A stretch of DNA of 64,000 nucleotides from Candidatus Mycobacterium wuenschmannii (GTDB taxonomy: Bacteria; Actinomycetota; Actinomycetes; Mycobacteriales; Mycobacteriaceae). Below the pieces are notes generated by a model. That model worked only from the letters and a program-made list of their open reading frames with translations, searched no databases and was not told the origin of the DNA. The translations under genes and the position numbers were made by a program. How positions within the stretch are numbered: position 1 is the first letter of the stretch; every line of letters starts with the position of its first letter. Positions 58,716 to 64,000 of the stretch are shown piece after piece. Location: the NCBI RefSeq assembly GCF_030252325.1, contig NZ_CP126981.1, positions 3,286,001-3,350,000 of the forward strand, in the 5' to 3' direction.

Positions 58716-60277
58716 GCGCGCGGAATCGCGGCCAGTAGTTGTCGGGTGTACTCGTGCTGTGGGTTGGCGAAGACGTCCTCGGTGGCCGCGTGCTCGACCA
58801 CCCGGCCCGACCGCATCACCATCACCTCGTCGGCGATCTGCCGGATCACCGCCAGATCGTGGCTGATGAACAGATACGTCAGGCCCAGTTCGGCCTGCAG
58901 GTCGGCCAGTAGATCGAGGATCTGCGCCTGCACCACGACGTCGAGCGCGGAGACGGCCTCATCGCAGACCACCACTTCGGGCTTCAGCGCGAGGGCCCGC
59001 GCGATCGCGACGCGTTGGCGCTGTCCCCCGGACAGCTCGCGCGGGCGCCGGTTGAGCAGCGACGGCGGCAACCCGACCTGGTCGGCCAGCCGGCGCACCG
59101 CGTCGCGGCGTTCCCAGCGGTCCCCGATCCGATGGATCCGTAGCGGCTCCTCGATGATCCGCGCAACCGAGTACATCGGATCCAGGCTGCCGTAGGGATT
59201 CTGGAAGACGGGCTGGATCTTCCGCCGGAACGCCAGCGCCTCCTGCCGGCTCAGCCGGCCGATGTCTTGGCCGTCGAAAGTCACTGTGCCCGAGCTGGGT
59301 TCAAGCAATCCGAGGACCAGGTGCGCCAACGTCGACTTGCCGGACCCGGACTCACCCGCAACCGCCATCGTGGTGCCGCGGCGCAGCCGAAAGGACACGT
59401 CGTCGACGGCGCGCGTCTCGGTTCGGCGCCACGGCGCGCCGCGCGAGTAGACCTTCGTCAGCCCCGACGCGACGATCACGTCGTCGGACTCGGCCACCCG
59501 CTTCGGGGTGGGTGGATTGCGCAGCGACGGCGCGGCGGATACCAGACGTTGCGTGTAGGGGTGTTGCGGGTCACGCAAGAGTGTCTGCGCCGCACCGGTT
59601 TCCACCACCTGGCCGTGGTTCATCACGATGAGCTGCTCGGCGCGTTCGGCGGCCAGCGCCAGATCATGGGTGATCAGCAGCACCGCGGTGCCGAGGTCGC
59701 CGGCGAGTTGCTGGAGGTGATCGAGTACGCGACGCTGCACGGTGACGTCCAGTGCCGAGGTCGGCTCGTCGGCGATCAGCAGCCGCGGCCGGCCGGCCAG
59801 CCCGATAGCGATCAGGGCGCGCTGGCACATGCCGCCGGACAATTGGTGCGGGTAATGGCGAGCGCTCGCCACCGGATCGGGCAGCCCGGCGTCCGCGAGT
59901 AGCTGCGCGGCTTGGCGACCGACATTGTTTGCGCGCAATGCTTCTCGAACCTGAAAACCGATCCGCCAAACCGGGTTCAGGTTCGTCAGCGGGTCCTGGG
60001 GCACGTAACCGATTCCGCTGCCGCGGATCGCGCGGAGCTGCCGCCGTCCGGCACCGGTGAGGTCGACGCCGTCGAAGTCGATGCGCCCGGCCGTGATTCG
60101 CCCACCGGGCGGGAGCAGCCCGAGTATCGCCGCGGCGGTGGTCGACTTCCCCGACCCCGACTCACCGACGATCGCCACCGTCTGCCCCGCATGCACCGTG
60201 AAATCCACGTCGCGCACCGCAGGATCGTCGCCGAAGCGGACCTCCAGGCCCGCGACGGTCAGCAGCGGACTAGTCAT
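58670..60277 (-). CDS. dppD: Dipeptide ABC transporter, fused ATP-binding protein DppD
   Basis: 535 residues with two complete ABC domains in one chain. The first has Walker [10 protein letters not shown] (about 37-45), signature [12 protein letters not shown] (Met-Cys in place of the usual Q-Q) and [12 protein letters not shown]; the second has [21 protein letters not shown] and [11 protein letters not shown] (Ala in place of Pro). This one-chain form replaces separate DppD and DppF. The last residues [13 protein letters not shown] are encoded by the MIRU-like repeat, so the C-terminus has been remodelled by the repeat. Last gene of dppABCD. Confidence 0.94.
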   Translation of the reverse strand: MTSPLLTVAGLEVRFGDDPAVRDVDFTVHAGQTVAIVGESGSGKSTTAAAILGLLPPGGRITAGRIDFDGVDLTGAGRRQLRAIRGSGIGYVPQDPLTNLNPVWRIGFQVREALRANNVGRQAAQLLADAGLPDPVASARHYPHQLSGGMCQRALIAIGLAGRPRLLIADEPTSALDVTVQRRVLDHLQQLAGDLGTAVLLITHDLALAAERAEQLIVMNHGQVVETGAAQTLLRDPQHPYTQRLVSAAPSLRNPPTPKRVAESDDVIVASGLTKVYSRGAPWRRTETRAVDDVSFRLRRGTTMAVAGESGSGKSTLAHLVLGLLEPSSGTVTFDGQDIGRLSRQEALAFRRKIQPVFQNPYGSLDPMYSVARIIEEPLRIHRIGDRWERRDAVRRLADQVGLPPSLLNRRPRELSGGQRQRVAIARALALKPEVVVCDEAVSALDVVVQAQILDLLADLQAELGLTYLFISHDLAVIRQIADEVMVMRSGRVVEHAATEDVFANPQHEYTRQLLAAIPRAGDDAERSDEEERRS

Positions 60278-60283
60278 CGGCGC

Positions 60284-61141
60284 TCACAGCCGCCACGCCC
60301 GCGACGAGGGATCGAGGGCGTCACGCAACACGTCGCCCATGACCATGAAGGCCAACACCGTGACTGCCAGTGCGCCGGCGGGATAGAACAGGATCGGCGA
60401 CCCGGCGCGCAGCCGAATCTGGTCGACATTGATGTCGCCGCCCCACGACACCACCGACGGCGGTAGGCCCACCCCGAGATACGACAGCGTGGCCTCGGTG
60501 ACGATGAACAGGCCGAGCGCGATCGTCGAGACCGCGATCACCGGGCCGATCGCATTGGGCAGCACATGCCGCACCAGAATGCCAAATCTGTTCAGTCCCA
60601 GAGCTTTCGCCGCCAGCACATAGTCACTGCCCCGAACCGCGAGCACCGCGCCACGGGTGATCCGGGCGATCTGCGGCCAGCCGAACAACGCCAGGATCGC
60701 GATCACCGTCCACACCGTGCGGTGATGCATCACCTGCATCAGCACGATGGCGGCCAACAGGAGCGGAATGGCGAAGAAGATGTCGGCGACGCGCGACACC
60801 ACCGCATCCAGCCAGCCGCCGTAGAAGCCGGCCAACGCGCCCAGCGCACCGCCGACGACGAACACCAGTGCGGTGGCGCCCAATCCGACGGTGATCGACG
60901 CGCGCGCCCCGTAGATAGTGCGGGCGTAGATGTCGTGACCCTGAAGGTCGGTGCCGAACCAGTGTGCCGACGACGGGTCGAGCAGGCTCTCGTCGGGGTT
61001 GGCGTAGCTCGGATCGAGCGCGGTGAACAGCGACGGGAACACCGCGACCATGAGGATGAACGCGATCAGCGCCGCGCCGGCGACGAACTGCGGCCGTCGC
61101 CGCAGAATGCGCCAGGTGTCACTCCAAAAGCCCTCAGCCAT
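60284..61141 (-). CDS. dppC: Dipeptide ABC transporter permease DppC
   Basis: A 285-residue inner-membrane permease with six helices and the EAA-type loop seen in AAKALGLNRFGILVRHVLPNAIGPV. The N-terminal extension with WFGTDLQGHDIYAR is typical for DppC/OppC. Its start overlaps the dppB stop by eight bases. Confidence 0.94.
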   Translation of the reverse strand: MAEGFWSDTWRILRRRPQFVAGAALIAFILMVAVFPSLFTALDPSYANPDESLLDPSSAHWFGTDLQGHDIYARTIYGARASITVGLGATALVFVVGGALGALAGFYGGWLDAVVSRVADIFFAIPLLLAAIVLMQVMHHRTVWTVIAILALFGWPQIARITRGAVLAVRGSDYVLAAKALGLNRFGILVRHVLPNAIGPVIAVSTIALGLFIVTEATLSYLGVGLPPSVVSWGGDINVDQIRLRAGSPILFYPAGALAVTVLAFMVMGDVLRDALDPSSRAWRL

Positions 61142-62060
61142 AACGGATCCTGGGATCCAGCGCCGCGTACAGCAGATCCACGGCCAGGTTGGTGACCAGG
61201 TAGACGATCACCAGCACGGTCACGATCGACACCACGGTCGGCGCCTCCTGGCGCGTGACGGCCTGGTAGAGCACCCCGCCGACGCCGTGGATGTTGAAGA
61301 TACCCTCGGTGACGATCGCGCCGCCCATCAGCGCGCCGAGGTCGGCGCCGAGGAACGTCACCACCGGGATCAGCGAGTTGCGCAGGATGTGCACGACGAC
61401 CACCCGCGGCCGGGACAGACCTTTCGCGGTGGCGGTCCGCACATAGTCGGCATGGGCGTTCCCGGCGACCGCAGACCGGGTCAACCGCACGACGTAGGCG
61501 AAAGACACCGCGCCAAGGACGATGCCGGGCAACAACAATCGCGCGAACGTCGGCTGGTCGCCGACCGTGACCGCGGCCAGGCCCAGTCGCACCCCGAAGA
61601 CGAACTGCGCGAGGAAGCCGAGCACGAAGATGGGCACGGCGATGATCACCAGGCTGACAATCAGCACCCCGGCGTCGAAGATCCCGCCCTGCCGCAGGCC
61701 GGCGATCACCCCGAACCCGATGCCGAACACGGCTTCCACGGCCAGCGCGACGATCGCCAACTTGAATGTGACCGGAAACGCCTGCGCCAGAACGGTGGTG
61801 ACGGGTAGGCCGGAATAGGCGCGGCCGAGGTCACCGCGCAGCATGCCGCCGAGGTAATGCAGGTACTGCAGCCAGAACGGGTCGTCGAGGTGGTACTGGG
61901 CGCGCAGTTGTGCGGCCACCGCCGGGCTCAGCGGCCGGTCGCCGCCCAGCGCCGCTATCGGGTCGCCCGGCAGCAGGAACACCATGCCGTAGATCAGCAG
62001 CGTGGCGCCCAGGAACACCGGGATCATGGCCGCGATGCGACGGAGGATGTACCAGCCCAT
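61134..62060 (-). CDS. dppB: Dipeptide ABC transporter permease DppB
   Basis: A 308-residue permease with six helices. The N-terminal MGWYILRRIAAMIPVFLGATLLIY is typical of DppB/OppB, and TATAKGLSRPRVVVVHILRNSLIPVV, given here for orientation as the loop near residue 210, is the ABC-contact motif. It starts one base after the dppA stop. Confidence 0.94.
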   Translation of the reverse strand: MGWYILRRIAAMIPVFLGATLLIYGMVFLLPGDPIAALGGDRPLSPAVAAQLRAQYHLDDPFWLQYLHYLGGMLRGDLGRAYSGLPVTTVLAQAFPVTFKLAIVALAVEAVFGIGFGVIAGLRQGGIFDAGVLIVSLVIIAVPIFVLGFLAQFVFGVRLGLAAVTVGDQPTFARLLLPGIVLGAVSFAYVVRLTRSAVAGNAHADYVRTATAKGLSRPRVVVVHILRNSLIPVVTFLGADLGALMGGAIVTEGIFNIHGVGGVLYQAVTRQEAPTVVSIVTVLVIVYLVTNLAVDLLYAALDPRIRYG

Positions 62061-62061
62061 G

Positions 62062-63669
62062 TCAGGCCTTCACGATGTGTTCGTAATCGGGCAGGCCGTT
62101 CCAGGTCAGCGCGACGTGGCTGACCACGGCCGAACGCCCCGCCACCGCGACCGTGTACCACAGTGGGATAACGGCCATGTCCTGCAATAGAATTCGTTGC
62201 GCATCGTTGGCGAGTGTGAAGGACTGCGGCAGGTCGGGCGCAGCCTCCGCGGCCGCGATCGCGGAGTCGAAGCGCGCGTTGGAATATCCAACGTCGTTGG
62301 CGCCGGCATGGGTGACGAAGAGCGGTTCGAGGAACTCCAGCAGCGATGGGAAGTCGCCCTGCCACCCGGCCCGGAACGCGGTGCCGATCGTGTGGCTGGT
62401 GATCTGGGTTCGGAACCCCGCGAAGGTCGGCTGCGGGGCGCCGACGGCGTCGATGCCCAGGGTGTTCTTGATGCTGTTGGTCACCGCGTCGACCCACTCC
62501 TGGTGTGACCCGTCGGCGTTGTACGAAATGGCATACCGGCCTGACCATTTCGAGATCGCATCGGCCTGCGCCCACAACGACCGCGCCCGGTCCGGGTCGA
62601 AGTTCAGCGCGTCGTTGCCGGCGATGTGGGGGTCGAAGCCGGGCAGCGAGCTGGCGGTGAAGTCGCGGGCCGGGGTGCGGGCGCCGGAGTAGATCTTGCG
62701 GCAGACCTGATCGCGGTTGATCGCAGCCGAGATCGCCAGCCGTCGCAGCCGGCCCTCCTCACCGGAGAAGTGCGGCAGCCGCAGCGGGGTGTCCAGAGTC
62801 AGGTTTATCGCCGCGGGCGCGGTGACCGCTCGGTCGCCGAGGTCGCGCCGGTAGACCGGCAGCATGCTCGGCGGAATGGTGTCCAGCACATCGAGATTGC
62901 TCGACAGCAGGTCGGCGTAGGCGGTGTCGAGGTTGGCGTAGAAGACGAACCGCAGGCCCTTGTTCTGCGGCATCCGGTTGCCGTGATAACCGGGGTTGGT
63001 CACGAGGTCGAGCTTGACGTTGTGCTGCCAGGCCGGGTTGCGGGGCTGGTCGGACAGTTGGTACGGCCCATTGCCGATCGGGTGCTGGCCGAACGTCGCC
63101 ATGTCGCGAAATGCCGCCGCGGGCAGCGGGTAGAACGGCGAAAAGCCAAGTCGCAGTGTGAAATCGATGGTCGGACCCTTGAGCCGCACGGTGAACTCGT
63201 GATCGTTGACGACCCGCAGTCCCGACATCGTGGCGGCGGTCGGAGCCGCCGAGGCCACCTCGTCGAAGCCCGCGATCGGGGCGAAAAAGCTCTGCTGCAG
63301 TTGAGCATTGGTGGCCAACGCGCCGTAGTTCCAGGCGTCGACGAAGGAGTGCGCGGTCACCGGCGACCCGTCGCTGAACGTCCACCCGGGCTTCACGGTG
63401 ATGCGGTAGTTGACGTTGTCGGTCGTCCCGATCGACTCGGCAACCTCCAGCGTCGGCACCCCGCTGGCGTCGTACGACATCAGCCCGGCGAACAACCGGT
63501 CGACGATCCGGCCGCCGTTGGTGTCGTTGGTGTTGGTCGGGATGAGCGGATTCTGCGGTTCACCGGCGTTGACGATCACCACGTCGGTCCGCACGACGCC
63601 CACGCCGCATCCGGTCAACGAGGCGGCAGCCAACATCACGGTCGCCGCGAGGATGCGAAAACGCTGCAA
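62062..63669 (-). CDS. dppA: Dipeptide ABC transporter substrate-binding lipoprotein DppA
   Basis: A 535-residue SBP-family-5 lipoprotein: signal peptide and lipobox SLTGC, lipidated Cys21. GWTFSDGSPVTAHSFVDAW and the ISAAINRDQVC helix are family landmarks. The start is TTG (63669), with AGGAGG six bases upstream. In M. tuberculosis DppA binds tetrapeptides and haem-related uptake has been reported for Dpp. First gene of the operon. Confidence 0.93.
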   Translation of the reverse strand: MQRFRILAATVMLAAASLTGCGVGVVRTDVVIVNAGEPQNPLIPTNTNDTNGGRIVDRLFAGLMSYDASGVPTLEVAESIGTTDNVNYRITVKPGWTFSDGSPVTAHSFVDAWNYGALATNAQLQQSFFAPIAGFDEVASAAPTAATMSGLRVVNDHEFTVRLKGPTIDFTLRLGFSPFYPLPAAAFRDMATFGQHPIGNGPYQLSDQPRNPAWQHNVKLDLVTNPGYHGNRMPQNKGLRFVFYANLDTAYADLLSSNLDVLDTIPPSMLPVYRRDLGDRAVTAPAAINLTLDTPLRLPHFSGEEGRLRRLAISAAINRDQVCRKIYSGARTPARDFTASSLPGFDPHIAGNDALNFDPDRARSLWAQADAISKWSGRYAISYNADGSHQEWVDAVTNSIKNTLGIDAVGAPQPTFAGFRTQITSHTIGTAFRAGWQGDFPSLLEFLEPLFVTHAGANDVGYSNARFDSAIAAAEAAPDLPQSFTLANDAQRILLQDMAVIPLWYTVAVAGRSAVVSHVALTWNGLPDYEHIVKA

Positions 63670-63704
63670 GCCGTCCTCCTGTGCTCAGCAATAGACTTTC
63701 AGGC

Positions 63705-64000
63705 GTGGTTGTCAGAGAACTCGCCGAGGTCAGCTTCGCCTATTACCTCGGTGAATTGGCCGTGATGTCGATCGTGCCTGCCGTGGGGCTGATCCTGCTG
63801 ATCGTCGGCTTTCGACGCCAGTCCCGCGCGCGGCGCTTGCCGCCGGGGTACTTCCCGCCCGGGCCGCCCCCGTCCGGCCCGCCGCCGAATCCGACCGAGC
63901 CGGGAACTCCGCCGCCTCCTCAGTACTACCCCAGTCCGCCCCCCACGCCGCGACCGACGCGATCCAGCATCGTGATGATCGTCGTCGGATCGGTGTTGTT
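63705..64000 (+). CDS. Proline-rich membrane protein (5' part)
   Basis: An open frame from GTG at 63705 continues beyond the window. It encodes MVVRELAEVSFAYYLG, a first membrane helix (MSIVPAVGLILLIVGF), then a basic and Pro-rich segment (PPGYFPPGPPPSGPPP) and the start of a second helix (SSIVMIVVGSVLL). A TAGACT -10-like box at 63692-63697 lies seven bases before the start, suggesting leaderless transcription. The family (Pro-rich cytosolic linker between two helices) is common in mycobacteria and of unknown function. Confidence 0.7.
   Translation, partial: MVVRELAEVSFAYYLGELAVMSIVPAVGLILLIVGFRRQSRARRLPPGYFPPGPPPSGPPPNPTEPGTPPPPQYYPSPPPTPRPTRSSIVMIVVGSVL

Noticed and set aside
58441..58720. 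Possible CRISPR array
   Set aside because: Copies are directly adjacent with no spacers; period 53 fits a MIRU-like tandem repeat. The same reasoning excludes 13245-13400.
58243..59195. Plus-strand Ser/Arg-rich frames across the repeat array
   Set aside because: They read through the tandem repeat and the antisense of dppD; no conserved sequence.

Overview
The window is chromosomal DNA of a Mycobacterium, probably a slow grower. Protein after protein resembles its M. tuberculosis counterpart, and the gene order follows the H37Rv stretch clpC1 (Rv3596c) to dppA (Rv3666c). The DNA is GC-rich, GTG and TTG starts are frequent, and there are PE/PPE genes, a PGRS repeat and MIRU-like tandem repeats. 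I cannot name the species. H37Rv comparisons are from memory, not from a search.

Region by region. 1-13175 is a mostly minus-strand block: clpC1 (5' part), lsr2, lysS, coaX, panD, panC, a DUF2520 protein, two membrane proteins, folK, folB, folP, folE and ftsH. It joins folate, pantothenate and CoA synthesis to protein quality control, and most junctions overlap by a few bases. 13176-20873 holds ephA, an LLM flavin oxidoreductase, a zinc-type dehydrogenase, a PE/PPE pair, an amino-acid permease and lipoprotein lpqG. The espACD genes expected between ftsH and ephA, and the esx pair expected beside PE/PPE, are not here. 20881-26597 is an accessory island between lpqG and hpt. It carries an HTH-TOBE molybdate-type regulator, a membrane protein-PE-PPE operon with a frameshifted PPE, a secreted PGRS protein that lacks a PE domain, and a coupled pair made of a small molybdopterin-fold-like lipoprotein and a TiaS-like protein.

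26625-40089 returns to conserved order: hpt, tilS, a zincin, a D,D-carboxypeptidase, ppa, a TerC protein behind a predicted Mn2+ riboswitch, envelope/glycosylation genes (MATE/MOP-like flippase, glycosyltransferase, DUF2304), a secreted protein, a metallopeptidase lipoprotein, galE1 and a large membrane protein. 40104-51587 carries tRNA-Thr(CGU), holB, a class III adenylate cyclase, topA, cspA, a DUF1998 helicase and an Rv3651-type protein. 51584-56035 is a compact tad/flp pilus operon (ssd, tadA, tadB-like, tadC-like, flp, two TadE-like genes). 56036-57654 contains two structured RNAs, a 6C-type sRNA and an Ms1/MTS2823-type 6S-like RNA, on either side of a HAD phosphatase gene. 57655 to the end has an Rv3662c-type gene, a five-copy 53-bp MIRU-like repeat, the dppDCBA peptide transporter and the 5' end of a proline-rich membrane protein.

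The parts most worth attention are the 20.9-26.6 kb island, above all the coupled TiaS-like/molybdopterin-fold pair and the PE-less PGRS protein, then the riboswitch, the two sRNAs and the tandem repeats.
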